From assembly GCF_029784135.1 (NCBI RefSeq), contig NC_073745.1:159167335-159231334 (forward strand): 64,000 bases of DNA, given 5' to 3'. Positions 33,211 through 44,340 of the stretch are shown piece by piece (the first letter of the stretch is position 1; every line of letters begins with the position of its first letter). Under the pieces are notes generated by a model. The model searched no databases, was not told where the DNA came from, and saw nothing but the letters and a program-made list of their open reading frames with translations. The position numbers were made by a program, and so were the translations under genes. This DNA is from Toxorhynchites rutilus septentrionalis (lineage: Eukaryota; Arthropoda; Insecta; Diptera; Culicidae).

Positions 33211-35577
33211 TTATTGATTAACGCATTTTTCCGTTCCCATATGACATACTTTCTCGTGGGCCAGGCGTTTTATATTGTTCTGCATTTCACACGGTACATA
33301 AAGTAAGGGTTTATCCGCATCAGACAGTCTATACACCAATCCATCCTCTAACGTAAAGTCCTTGACCGGACCATTCTCTAACTTATCACGTAACGTAATA
33401 ATATTGTCGTCCCGATTCTGGGTAATTTGCAACTGAAAAAGAATATCATCTGGGCTCACAACGGATATTATTTGATCAGAATTCTCAAAAGTTTGGACGG
33501 AAACTGAAGAATAGCGACTCAGAGCATCAACGTGGGTCATTAATTTACCACTACGATGTTGAATGGTATTATGATAGTTCTCTAATTCCAAAGCCCAACG
33601 GGCTTTCTTAGCATTAACGCTTTTACGATTTAAAGTCATAGTTAGGGAATTACAATCAGTTATGATTCTATATGGAATATCTTCAAGGTATATACGGAGT
33701 GAGTATATGATAGCCAAAGTTTCCAACTCAAAACTATGATAACGCGATTCAGCAAAAGAGGTACGCTTTGAAAAATACGCTACTGGGTGGCATTTCCCGT
33801 CTTCCTGTTTCTTTAGCATATACCACCGAAACCTTCGGCACTGGCATCACAATACAATGTTTCCTTATTAGGACAGTACAGAGCCAGAATCGGAAAAGAA
33901 ACCAATTTATCGCGGAGATATAGAAAAGCGTGCTTACACTTCTCATCGAAGACAAACTTTATACCAGGTTTGACCAAATTACGCAACGGTTGCGAAATAC
34001 TTGAAAAAGACGGGACGAACCGACGGAAATATGAAAACAGACCAAGACATTTGCTCATCTCTTTAGCGTCCGACGGAAACGGTAAACTTTTAATAGCCTC
34101 TAGGTGTGCATTATTGGGTCGTATACCTTTTTGGCTCACCGTAAAACCTAACAACTCAACCTCAGTATGACAGAACAAACACTTCTTAAGTTTTATTTCC
34201 AATCTGTATTCCGCCAAACGTCGTAAAACTCGACTTAGCAACTGAAGGTGTTCATTAACAGTATCAGTTGCCAGCGTCACATCGTCTAAATAAACCGTAA
34301 CGGACCCTTCTTTCAGAAAAGGATCGAGTACTCTATTAATAAATCGTTGAAATACCGCCGCATTACCGGGCATTACACAACCCAAACGGCATCTTAACAT
34401 ATTCGTATTGCCCACTGGGAGTCACGAAAGAAGTGTACGGAATGCACTCTTCAGAAGCCTTAACCTGATGGAACCCATGTTTCAAATCCAATACTGTAAA
34501 GTACTTCTTACCCTCCAACCGCTCCAAGCAATCATCAATAAGCGGAATCGGGAAACTGTCAAGCACTGTTATCTTGTTCAACGACCTATAATCAATACAT
34601 AATCGTTTTTCACCAGATTTCTTAGTTCTCAATACAATCGGAAATGAATAGGGAGAATCACTATGCCGTATTATGTTCTCCTTCAAAAGATCATCTACTA
34701 GGCAATCAACTTCCTTTTTGTCGGAATATGAAAGTCGACGAGGAGCATAGCTAATCGGGACACCGGAAGTCAACCTTAGCTTCATTTCGTAGTTATGCTT
34801 AACAGGTGGAATGGATTGCCAGCCCGAGTAGTTTCGCTCAATTATTCGACGGATCGCATCCCGTGTACGATAGTCCAACTTCGAATCAATGTTGTTTACC
34901 TCATCTATTGTATCACCTCATCTATTGTACCTCATCTATTGTATCAATTAGGAATATGTCGGGTACAGCACAATTTTGAATTTGCGGAAAAATTTTCCTT
35001 CTAGGAACTGAACAAGTATCGTTACGGAGCGGAGTGTAATTTGGTGTATCACGAAATCTTAACAATGGAGGACTATACTTTTGCGATTCCGAAACTGAAG
35101 AGTCTGAAGAAGGTCGAACAGGGCGTAATATTTCAAAAGTCGATATAGGCAATGGCGGACGTAGCGAGTAATTCACGATGGGCCGCGCAGTCGTTTCAGC
35201 CGAAAAATCGAACGCACAGTGTAACACTTTTCCATCGATTTTTTTCGATTTTTATGTGGTCCAATTTCAACATTTGTTTTTACTCTACTAACATTAACAT
35301 ATTTCGTATCATACAATGTTACTCCAATTTTCTCTAAGAATCTTCGTCCCAAAAGTAGTGGGACGCAAATGAAGTTATTTGGCACTACATATACTTTAAT
35401 CGATGTTCTTCGATTACGGAATGTCACAACTGCATTAACTATCCCGTAAGTGCATAGAGGGTGGTTGCCAATACTCTTATATCCGGAATCTGTCTTAGTT
35501 ATTAGGCCGTACAACGAAGGAACCACCAAACGACGGACGAAATTAATTGGACTGCCGGTATCAAACAAAGAGACCAC
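33211..35577 (-). pseudogene. Ty3/gypsy protease, reverse transcriptase and RNase H (broken)
   Basis: Protease: LFDTGSPINFV near 35560 with the active-site DTG, and LLGRRFLEKIG later. A spacer frame runs 35227-34922. Reverse transcriptase begins near 34878 (YSFPIVLRTKKSGEKRLCID, FTVLDLKHGFHQV). It breaks at about 34375 within PFGLCNA, where a GTAATGCC/GTAATGCG duplication shifts the frame. It resumes with VFQRFINRVLD and the polymerase motif VYLDDVTLAT. RNase H starts at LYCDASAEGFGG; a second frameshift at about 33815 separates it from YFSKRTSFAESRYHSFELE and DALSRYSS. At least three lesions make it inactive. Confidence 0.87.
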
Positions 35578-35589
35578 AGTGTTACACTG

Positions 35590-36477
35590 TCACGTATTTT
35601 TGTCTATTGAGAAAGCAATACTTACATCATCGAGTTCCGATAGTGTAGCTCCCGTTTCTTCGACAACAGGAGGTTCTCCGCTGGCACCTCGACGGAAATC
35701 ATCTGTTAAAGCCACCTGGTTACTGTTGCGTGGCGTTGGTCTGGTACACTCCTTCAGTCGATGTTGGGTTGATCCACAGCGGAAGCACGAGCCCTTGGGT
35801 CTCCTCGGCTCCTTACAATCAGCAGACAGATGTCCAATACCGGAACAGTTATAACATCTTACTGCATACACTTTTCCTTCTGGTTTTGGTTTCTGAACTG
35901 CTGCCGCAGGGTACATATCTCGCAGCTGCATATAGCGACGCGAAAGATGCTTCAGTTGTGCCAAATTCCTGGCCGGATAGAGTACGGAAATATTTGCAGA
36001 TCTGTCCCGGAATTCATAAATAATAAACTGGACAATCTGACTCTCCACAATGTTGGCTCTTGATGCTATCTCCTGCGTCTTAAGAATATATCCCGTAACA
36101 GACATTTTTGATCTCTCGAATGTGGTCTTGCGTAATATGTCAATAATTTCTGCTACTGAATAACGATATCCGAAGTTCTCTAAAAAACTCTCCCAGAATA
36201 CTTGAAAGTTATCGGAATTATCCAATCGGAGGAACAACTCGGTCTCTGTTCCTGGTTCCATCAGCTGGCGTATGCATCGAAGCTTGAATGCATCATGTGA
36301 ACTGTATGGGAAAGAACTGATTGAGAGTGAACTGTTTGGGAACGAACTGTTTGAGAACGAAGTGTTTGCGGGCGAACGAGTACAGCTGGACTGATTTGCG
36401 CTGGACGGAATGGACAAATATAACGAGAACGTTTGTAAGGAAAATAAAACGATATTGTCATGATGAGCAAAATGCAT
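35590..36477 (-). CDS. Ty3/gypsy Gag-like protein with two CCHC zinc knuckles
   Basis: The minus-strand frame gives a capsid-like region (about residues 75-195: LFLRLDNSDNFQVFWESFL, TGYILKTQEIASRANIVESQ) and two nucleocapsid knuckles, CYNCSGIGHLSADC and CFRCGSTQHRLKEC, both C-x2-C-x4-H-x4-C. The apparent N-terminus (residues 1-60) is a low-complexity stretch made by a (cagttcgttcccaa)-like minisatellite at 36300-36370 and is probably not the original start. The protease follows after a stop, in another frame. Confidence 0.75.
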   Translation of the reverse strand: MHFAHHDNIVLFSLQTFSLYLSIPSSANQSSCTRSPANTSFSNSSFPNSSLSISSFPYSSHDAFKLRCIRQLMEPGTETELFLRLDNSDNFQVFWESFLENFGYRYSVAEIIDILRKTTFERSKMSVTGYILKTQEIASRANIVESQIVQFIIYEFRDRSANISVLYPARNLAQLKHLSRRYMQLRDMYPAAAVQKPKPEGKVYAVRCYNCSGIGHLSADCKEPRRPKGSCFRCGSTQHRLKECTRPTPRNSNQVALTDDFRRGASGEPPVVEETGATLSELDDVSIAFSIDKNT

Positions 36478-36479
36478 CT

Positions 36480-37080
36480 AACGCAGGGTTTGTTTTGTTA
36501 ATGTATACTCAATTTTGTGTTAATAATTAAATTAGATTTTCGTAGTTTTAAAAGCAAAACTATATATTTCCAATTACATGTATTCTTTCAATTCCGCGTA
36601 ACATTCATATATTTCCTGATTATCAGAAAAAAAATCTGGGGGAAGCTGGGGCGATTCATGAATTAGGTAAACATAAAATCTTATAGTGAGGGCAAAGTTT
36701 TTTCGTTGCTTTCAATTCATTGTTTGGCCTATTGCGTATACGTGTTATCGTGATTGTTTGTATGATTTATTGTTAGTGAAAATCGCTGCTGATTTTTCCC
36801 CTGAATGAACATTATGAAATATGATCTTACATGGAACCTGTGTGTTGTCCAAAAAGAGAATATGAAAAATTGCACATATTTTGTGCACATCAAATTATTA
36901 CATAAACTTTTGTCGACCGACAAACATATTTTCACATACAGTTTGCGACTTTAAAAAAAGAAGCAGCTTATCTTTCCCCACTAAATTTCAAAAATATAAA
37001 TCCCATACGTACACTGTCCAATCCAACGATATCAATTAATAGCTGTCTATTGATGTTGGGTTCCAGCTAACATTCTATGT
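36480..37080. other. Leader region of the gypsy element, no gene
   Basis: AT-rich, without a recognisable ORF. On the minus strand TGGAACCCAACATC near 37055-37070 is a weak primer-binding-site candidate, but it is not adjacent to the proposed LTR. Confidence 0.3.
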
Positions 37081-37197
37081 TGTTCTTAATACCGCTGAAC
37101 GAAAGAGCGAAAGAACGGTTCAAAAGAACTGATTCACTTAGATGAACGGTTAATGAGTGAACCGTTCATCAAAGTGAACTGTTTTGCCCATCTCTAG
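37080..37197. mobile_element. hAT-like terminal fragment
   Basis: The sequence ends gttttgcccatctcta, the inverse of TAGAGATGGGCAAA, the terminus of the hAT-like element at 45262-49397. The interior has repeated gaacggtt/aaccgttc. The other end is missing. Confidence 0.5.
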
Positions 37198-37199
37198 TC

Positions 37200-37761
37200 T
37201 GAACACGAATGACCGTTAAGGCTGATTTAGACGATGCCAGTCAGCGCTCTAGTTGAAGTATCCAGTGAACAGAGAACAGACACTCTGTCAAGTTACTTGT
37301 ACCAGTATCGAAACAGCCTTTAAGGCTGATTTAGACGATGCCAGTCAGCGCTCTAGTTGAAGTATCCAGTGAACAGAGAACAGACACTCTGTCAAGTTAC
37401 TTGTACCAGTATCGAAACAGCCTTTAAGGCTGATTTAGACGATGCCAGTCAGCGCTCTAGTTGAAGTATCCAGTGAACAGAGAACAGACACTCTGTTTAA
37501 GATACTTGTACCAGTATCGAACAAGTAATTGACCTCTAACTTGAACAGAGTGTCTGTTCTCTGTTCACTGGATACTTCAACTAGAGCGCTGACTGGCATC
37601 GTCTAAATCAGCCTTTAATTACAGATACAAAATGGTTGTCAACACAGCTTCTTAAGGAACTAGCTGAAACGGAATACACACAAATCAGAAATGCATGAGA
37701 CATGCAATAAATAGATACATTCGGGAAATAAATTAGCTATCTGTCCTATAATTCTATTACA
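37200..37761 (-). repeat. Candidate 5' LTR interrupted by a MITE concatemer
   Basis: 37200-37217 and 37618-37761 together correspond to the 157-bp repeat at 31886-32042. The insertion is the array at 37218-37617. Confidence 0.58.
37218..37617. mobile_element. Concatemer of the AAGGCTGATTTAGACG MITE (104-bp tandem units plus an inverted unit)
   Basis: Two exact-phase direct units start at 37218 and 37322 (104 bp each). They are followed at 37426 by a full inverted-repeat copy ending ggcatcgtctaaatcagccttt. The joints read ...cctttaaggc..., so termini abut without spacers. Confidence 0.75.
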
Positions 37762-38122
37762 ATACAGTAGTTTACATTTAATGCGACATGCCGCGGTACC
37801 ACTCAGGCCATCTACACACTAGACAACCTAAGTTGGAAAGCAACTTAACGAGTGTCGCAAAAAAGTTGAGACCATAAGCCATATGAATAAAAATTAGCTT
37901 TTACTCACAAACTTGCTACTTTGAGCAAAGTAAACTGTTTGAGTGTTTACTCATATTGATATGAATAAAGATATGCTTTACTCGGAATAAGTTCGAATTC
38001 GAAAATAGCTTTCACTCTGTCAAAACGATCGGTTTGGTTTGTTGTCAATGGAGTTGTTTGTTTATTTTTGTAGCGTTGGAAATTTATTCTGCTTGTGGTG
38101 CCGTTCGTTGCGAAATAAAAGC

Positions 38123-38822
38123 ATGGATCTGGACGGTAACAACGATTTTGAAGAAATAAACGCCGAGTATATCGAGAGCGAATACGGTAAATTAGATTGA
38201 TTAGCATAAAGTCATTTATGATATATTTTTTCATATACATTCCAGATACTGACAAAGATGAAGATAAATCTCGCTGGGGAGCAAGTGAAACAAGCGGAGA
38301 TGAAATATTCGTCAGAGTTTTGAAACTTTATGGAAAGGTTCTTTTGGAGAAAAGTCAAGTTCCTGAAGTGAAACGTAAAAAGAAAACTGCGCTAAAAGTG
38401 GTAGAAGAACAGCTTCTGATTCAGTACGGGATTTCGATGTCTGGAAAACAGATAAGCAAGAAAGTGCAAAATTTGAAGGCGAGAATCAAAGAAAAGACGG
38501 ATACCAAAGCGACTGGAAACAAAAAAATCACATTAAAAAGTCACGAAACAGATTTTTTTAACATTATGGGTGGAATAGAAAATCCCAGCGTGTCCAAAAG
38601 ATGTTGTAAGTATGCTGCATAATTATACTTTTATGTAAATGATGAAAGTAACTTCTTTGTTTAGATGGCGTTTCATTTGGGTCGACAACTTCACTTGCTG
38701 GTCCGTCAATTTCTGAAGATTCTACATTATATGATGTCGAAAACATGGATGAAACGGATCCAATTCCAAGTACTGAGGAACATTTGAACGATACTCTGTC
38801 GACGAAGGTAATACATTTTTAA
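38123..38822 (+). CDS. Harbinger accessory protein (Myb/SANT- or MADF-like DNA-binding ORF), 3 exons
   Basis: PIF/Harbinger elements encode a second protein needed for nuclear import and terminal binding of the transposase. Exons: 38123-38186, 38246-38605, 38665-38822 (ending VIHF then TAA; alternatively a donor at 38808 leads to an unseen exon). Introns are GT-AG and 58-59 bp. The protein starts MDLDGNNDFEEINAEYIESE. Its centre is lysine-rich with a trihelix-like spacing (LKVVEEQLLIQYGISMSGKQ, then ISKKVQNLKARIKEK). The tail is acidic, low complexity (ISEDSTLYDVENMDETD). The frame is intact through all exons. The domain name is inferred from position and composition. Confidence 0.72.
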
Positions 38823-39240
38823 GAATTACTATTGTGTATCAAATGCACACGAGGGAACGTCCATTAATTACATTCCTATAAATCACCCATTGTAATCCCT
38901 CCTTCCCCAATTCGTCCTATGATACTTTTTGTATGGGTCTTTGGGAGCATTCAAATATCTCTATTCAATAGAGAGAGGAGCGGGATGTTGAGGGATACAC
39001 ATTACACTTGTTACGAATATCAAAAATACATGTTTATATTATAAAAACGAACGTAGTTAATACTATGTTATTCAATACTTAAGGTATTCATATATTCTTA
39101 AAGAAAAACTGAAAATATTTTAATTGCATAGTCTTCTGATGAAACATCGATAGAAATTTAAAGTTTCAATGATTTTACATGGTTTCCAATTGTAATCGAG
39201 TTACATTCCACAGTTATTACCGGTTTTTGTTTCTTACGCT

Positions 39241-40367
39241 CTAATTTCTGGCTAATAGAAACGAAGCTATAGCATCACGACGTTGTTTCTCACGTTGCAG
39301 TACTGTGTTTGCAGCCGTGTCAGAAATTTCGAACAAACTTTGATTTATTTCGCAATTGGTCGAATCTGAATATGGTTCGAAGTCAGTATCATTAACATAT
39401 TTTGCAACATTATGCAAAACGAAGCAAGCTGCAATCATTCTTGGAATACGCTCAGTGCTCACGCGTACCTTAGATTGCAGAATAGGGAATCTTTGTTTTA
39501 TTTGACCAAAACATCTTTCAATAATAACTCTTTCTTGAGTATGTATCTTATTGTACTGTTTTTGGCCAGCAGTTACTGGGTTTCGATACGGGGTCATCGT
39601 CCACGGTGCTAAAGGGTATGCTTCATCAGCCAACAGTAGAGCACCGGATCCGTTTTGCTGCATAATTTTCAATATTTCGGAGTTCCGCCATATACGAGCG
39701 TCATGAACGGAACCAGCCCATTTAAAAAAATCTCTTTGGCATTGCAAGTCGCTTGTACGTTGAAAGAATGGAGCCCCTTTCTATTAATGAACTCATCCTT
39801 GTAGATATTGGGTCTTTTTATCAGGATATGGGTACAATCTATAGCCCCGATTGCACCGGGCATTCGATGTTTGGACAACCAGACTTTCTTTTCATGTTCC
39901 AGTTCTTGTGTCGTCTGTGGAAAACGAATCCAATCGTTGGCTTTGATAACAATTGCCTTGCACACAGCCCATATAGTTTTGCATACCGTTGTTTGGTGGA
40001 TACCCAGATCCTCTCCAACTCCAACCTGAAACATATTTGGGTTTTAAAGATTAATGACAATAATTAATATCTTATCTATTATTTATAATTAGATTACCTG
40101 AAATCCGGGGTCTCCCAAGTAACGCAAGAAACATTTCATTCGCTGGATGTCCCCGAGAGCTCCACCTCTAGTTTCATTGTCGTTTCCTAAAAAAATTTGT
40201 GCTAAATGATCAACGTTTTCGCGGGAGAATCTGTATAGTTGCTTGAAATTGTCATCGTCACCTATGCGTCTCCCTTTGTATATTTTTGTTGCGCGATTTC
40301 TCGTATAAATACCATCAACATCGACAACTGGTTGAAATGGTAGATTAAAAAAATCCCCAGAGTACAT
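39241..40367 (-). pseudogene. HARBI1-like PIF/Harbinger transposase, one frameshift
   Basis: Exons on the minus strand are 40367-40098 (starting MYSGDFFNLPFQP, ending GDPGFQ) and 40025-39241. The 72-bp GT-AG intron lies at the position before VGVGEDLGIHQTTV, the helix-turn-helix region. The DDE catalytic residues are visible: Asp in GAIDCTHILI, Asp in GSVHDARIWR and Glu in VIIERCFGQIKQRFPIL. The frame breaks once, in a seven-base T-run (A-run on the plus strand, 39724-39730), between CNAKEIF and KWAGSVHD; one more T would close it. This may be a real lesion or a homopolymer sequencing error. A further short upstream frame (40459-40370) may hold the true N-terminus. Confidence 0.87.
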
Positions 40368-40637
40368 ATTGATGTATGCCTTATAAACTTAAATTTTACG
40401 TAATTCTCCAAACGATCCCTTGCGAAGTGCGGTCTGAGTCTGCTTAGAGGCACACTCAAAGTTTTCGGAGTGTTTACTTGACTGTTACGGTTTTATTCAT
40501 ACGAATTGTGATGTTCGAAAAGTAAACACTCAATTCTCGTTTTTTTATCATACGGATGTGAGTAAAAGCTTGAGTGAATGCTTTGACAGGCGAATTTGAG
40601 TGAAGTCAAGTAAAGCACTCATTTTATTCATATGACC

Positions 40638-40917
40638 TCATGTGTAATCAAATGAGAGCCTACAAACTAGGCAACTGGCAACTTCGGTCGGACCAACTTT
40701 TTCGATTCAACTCGGCATGTCAAGTCACGCGCGATGTCCGTCGCAAATCTTTTCGTTCAATTGTTGTTGACGTCTCGATTTTTGTGTTCGTTGAATTTCA
40801 GTATTCGTCAGTGATAATAACAAACAATGTTTTGAAGATTGACCCAGCTTATACAAACACGAACGAAATGTAAGTGTTTTGCTAATTTGATATAGAATTT
40901 CATATATTATCCATATT
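40638..40917. other. Right flank of the Harbinger insertion, no gene
   Basis: ctacaaactaggcaac just outside the right end resembles ctacacactagacaac outside the left end (37805-37835), suggesting the transposon entered, or mobilised with, an older repeat. Confidence 0.4.
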
Positions 40918-41199
40918 TTTGATGTAGGATTACGTCTTTCGGGAACATATTGGGGTACAAATTGAAAATCGAAAATCGAGTACATCGTGAAAATTGTCCA
41001 ATTTCAAACGCCTATTGCGCAGTCATTTAATGATGGATTGATAAAAATGCGTCAATCGATTTCGACACTCAATAACGATTTTTTATATTGAAGAAAATAA
41101 TATATGTCATGAACCTAACTAATGAACAATTGTAAAATCTCAACCCCTATCCCAACGGAAATACTCACTTCTGATTGCTCGAAATTGACGACACATGCG

Positions 41200-41475
41200 G
41201 CGGGTGCCTAACAGAGACATTAAAACCAAGCTGCCTGGGGGAAATTGGCATTGCAAATACATGAAAGTAGAGTGAACTTTTCTTCCTACCCAAATGTGTT
41301 CCCTAACAGAGACATCAAAACCAAGCTGCCTGGGTGAAATCGGCATTGCAAATACATAAAAGTAGGGGGGAACTTTTGTTCCTACCGAAATGTGTTCCCT
41401 ATCAGAGACATCAAAACCAAGCTGCCTGGAGGAAATTGGCATTGCAAATATATGCAAGCCGGAGGAATTTTCATA
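41200..41475. repeat. 107-bp-type tandem units in E9
   Basis: Three units of 'aacagagacatcaaaaccaa / gctgcctgggggaaat / tggcattgcaaatacatg / gttcctaccgaaatgtgttc'. They are the same family as 14370-14945. Confidence 0.7.
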
Positions 41476-41484
41476 TTGCAAGTA

Positions 41485-41861
41485 CCCAGCAAACATTAAA
41501 TCGTATAACTTTGCACATGATAAGTCACATATAATGTCGTATCAAATCACAATCGCATAAAATATCAATCAAAATATCGATCATATATATCTAAAATCGC
41601 ATAAAATGCAAAAACACGACTTTCCATGTCATCGATGGATTGAGTGGTAACGTTGTCGTATCAAATCGCATATCAGTCCAAAAAGCATCGCATATCGTTA
41701 TATACGGCTTTATATGCGTGCAAAATATGGCATATACGTATATCGCCTCCACTTTTGTGTGTATATGCTAGTTATCTGCATCATATATCATACAAATGTG
41801 TCTTGGTTGTATGTATATCGCCTCCAATTATAGCTATTCATACGACTTAATGTTTGCTGGG
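41485..41861 (-). mobile_element. M1-type MITE, 377 bp, second copy
   Basis: It is the inverse of 944-1320, equal in length, with both termini. It is separated from the following M2 copy by TATGGT. Confidence 0.8.
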
Positions 41862-41867
41862 TATGGT

Positions 41868-42830
41868 CCCAGCAAACATTAAATCGTATAATTTTGCACG
41901 TGCCAAGTCTTACAAGAAATCCGAATAAATCATAATCGCAAATAATATCAATCAAAGTATGTATCGTGTATATTTGAAATCGCATAAAATGTGAAAACTC
42001 GATTTTATATACCATTATCAAATTAAGTCGCAATTCGGTATAACAAACATCAATTTTATGATGTACATTGTCGTAACATATATTTAATCCGCATTATATG
42101 CGTATATTACGCTGATGCAGTTTGTGTGTCGTATAAGCGTATAATTTCAATCGATTCAATACTTTAGTAAATCGTGTTGCATGCTGAGGAGAATCATGAA
42201 ACAGTAAATCACATTAGATCCTAATAAAGAACATATTACATCATATTGAAATGTCAATGAAAAGCTGATACCCTCGAAAGTTTTAACCGCCGTTGAATTA
42301 AATTTCAGATAGCCGCGCGAGATAGCTGGTGGATGATAATCCAGACGACCGGAGTTCGAACCCACATCGGAGCAGTTTTCACCAAACATCAATCTGTGCC
42401 ATTTCAAACATTCATATTCCACTCCCAACACAAGTCAATCAAACAATTATTATTTCTACGAACATAAGTACTCATATATAAAAATGGCGATTCGTGAGGT
42501 TGTAATAAACATTTCACGAAAATATTTTGCGCCATTTGTTTTTTTCTATGTCTGTAATAAATCGTATAGGAGTATGGCGAAAGCCGTATTTGGTGCTTTG
42601 ACAATTCATGAATATATTCATATTAGATCGCAATTCAATTCCAACATAATCGCTATTATAGTCGGTCAAAGTTGCATATTCATCCAAACAAATTCGGTAA
42701 GCATTTGCCATGTATGTATATGGCCTCCACTTTTGCATGCATATGCCAGTTAGGCGCATTATATGCCAACCAAATTTTAGGGCATATGATGTTATATATA
42801 CGCTTGTTATGCGATTTAATGTTTGCTGGG
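41868..42830 (-). mobile_element. M2-type MITE, copy E, complete (963 bp)
   Basis: It has CCCAGCAAACATTAAATCG at the left and its inverse at the right. It is in the inverse orientation to 2238-3198. Confidence 0.8.
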
Positions 42831-43616
42831 GTGCGTGATACGATTAATTCTAGCAAATAAAATATAAATTTGGAACTTTAATGTTGGTTGCTTCGTGAAT
42901 TTCATATCAATGACGGATCGTGTATTGAGAATAATTTAGCACAAGTAAAGTGTAAGTGTAAGTGTAAGAGATAGCTGGTGGATGATAATCCAGACGACCG
43001 GAGTTCGAACCCACATCGGAGCAGTTTTCACCAAACATCAATCTGTGCCATTTCAAACATTCATATTCCACTCCCAACACAAGTCAATCAAACAATTATT
43101 ATTTCTACGAACATAAGTACTCATATATAAAAATGGCGATTCGTGAGGTTGTAATAAACATTTCACGAAAATATTTTGCGCCATTTGTTTTTTTCTATGT
43201 CTGTAATAAATCGTATAGGAGTATGGCGAAAGCCGTATTTGGTGCTTTGACAATTCATGAATATATTCATATTAGATCGCAATTCAATTCCAACATAATC
43301 GCTATTATAGTCGGTCAAAGTTGCATATTCATCCAAACAAATTCGGTAAGCATTTGCCATGTATGTATATGGCCTCCACTTTTGCATGCATATGCCAGTT
43401 AGGCGCATTATATGCCAACCAAATTTTAGGGCATATGATGTTATATATACGCTTGTTATGCGATTTAATGTTTGCTGGGGTGCGTGATACGATTAATTCT
43501 AGCAAATAAAATATAAATTTGGAACTTTAATGTTGGTTGCTTCGTGAATTTCATATCAATGACGGATCGTGTATTGAGAATAATTTAGCACAAGTAAAGT
43601 GTAAGTGTAAGTGTAA
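42319..43616 (+). repeat. Exact 649-bp tandem duplication
   Basis: 42319-42967 is repeated directly as 42968-43616 with no difference noticed. The unit joins most of an M2 element to part of E9 (gataatttagcacaagtaaagtg...), so its borders do not coincide with element ends. Confidence 0.88.
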
Positions 43617-44029
43617 AATTGTATATGGTAACAGTTGTGTTAAAAATGACTTGGTATATGAAACGATTTAATTCAATTTTCATAAATAAAAACCAAGTTG
43701 TGTTCCCGCTCGAGAACGAGTCGTTTGGTTTAAGCTGTCTGTAATGTTGTGTTCATTTTCACCCAAGGAATGTTTAACGGCGAGAAAAATTGGAAAAGTG
43801 AAGAAATAGTGATTTCCCATATGCTCTACATATAGTATTAGGCGCTGTTAGTCCAATTAAAATTCGCACTGGGTTAAATAATCACTCAGAAAGAAAAATT
43901 ATTAAAAAAATACCTTTCCCATTTCAAATATGTTTTCTCTATATTAAAGTAACATGTTTTACTGATGAGAAAAATTGATAATTGTGTTCAGTATTGGTAA
44001 TTATATTATATTCCATTGGTGAGTTTTTT

Positions 44030-44215
44030 TTTATTTATTTCATCCATACATATCACAGGAGGCATCTCGTCTAGGATCACAGAGGGCGGTTTTCATCATA
44101 TCTCGTTCCACTTCGGTATCTTTTATCTGATACGCACCTTCCAACGAGTGTTTCTCATCCTTCTGACAGCATCACTCGGTAAACACTGGTGGAGTGAACA
44201 AACACTACCCAACAA
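44030..44215 (+). pseudogene. Histone H2B-like relic in E9
   Basis: It matches the E8 segment (aggaggcatctcgtctagg ... cttctgacagcatcactcggtaaacactggtggagtgaac). The histone stem-loop that follows in E8 is deleted here. Confidence 0.45.
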
Positions 44216-44340
44216 CCAAACCAAATAATTATCAAAGAGTCTAACGATGTTCAAACATATCCAAAATCAACAGATAGCCTAACGGAATCCTACATCAAAT
44301 ATGCGGTCGTGTCTCAGACACAACCCTCCTGTGACTTTAT

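Larger units (their letters stand above)
31886..37761 (-). mobile_element. Ty3/gypsy LTR retrotransposon, degenerate
   Basis: On the minus strand the order is gag (36477-35590), protease, reverse transcriptase, RNase H (35577-33211) and integrase (33208-32229). Integrase after RNase H is the Ty3/gypsy order. A direct repeat of about 157 bp (31886-32042 and 37200-37761, the latter with a 400-bp insertion) starts TGTAATAG and ends GTTCA on the minus strand and is the best LTR candidate. I find no convincing primer-binding site, polypurine tract or target duplication, and several frame lesions make the element inactive. No envelope gene is seen. Confidence 0.8.
37878..40637. mobile_element. PIF/Harbinger transposon with both genes (about 2.76 kb)
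   Basis: Terminal sequences gccatatgaataaaa (37878) and ttttattcatatgacc (to 40637) are inverted repeats of at least 13 bp (catatgaataaaa), followed by similar subterminal gagtaaa-rich DNA. Two divergently organised genes lie inside: a Myb/MADF-like accessory gene on plus and a HARBI1-like transposase on minus. The candidate flanking triplets (TAA, TCA) do not match exactly, so the precise ends are uncertain. Confidence 0.82.
40918..44340 (+). mobile_element. E9: Helentron-like element, subfamily 3, with nested MITEs
   Basis: The start TTTGATGTAGGATTACGTC tttcgggaac and the end (GGAATCCTACATCAA, hairpin GGTCGTGTC-TCA-GACACAACC) match E8. Nested inside are M1 and M2 elements (41485-42830) and a 649-bp tandem duplication. 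The histone-derived segment of E8 is present at 44030-44215 but its stem-loop is gone. Confidence 0.7.

Noticed and set aside
37055..37070. TGGAACCCAACATC as gypsy primer-binding site
   Set aside because: It is not adjacent to the 157-bp direct repeat and I cannot match it to a particular tRNA 3' end with confidence.
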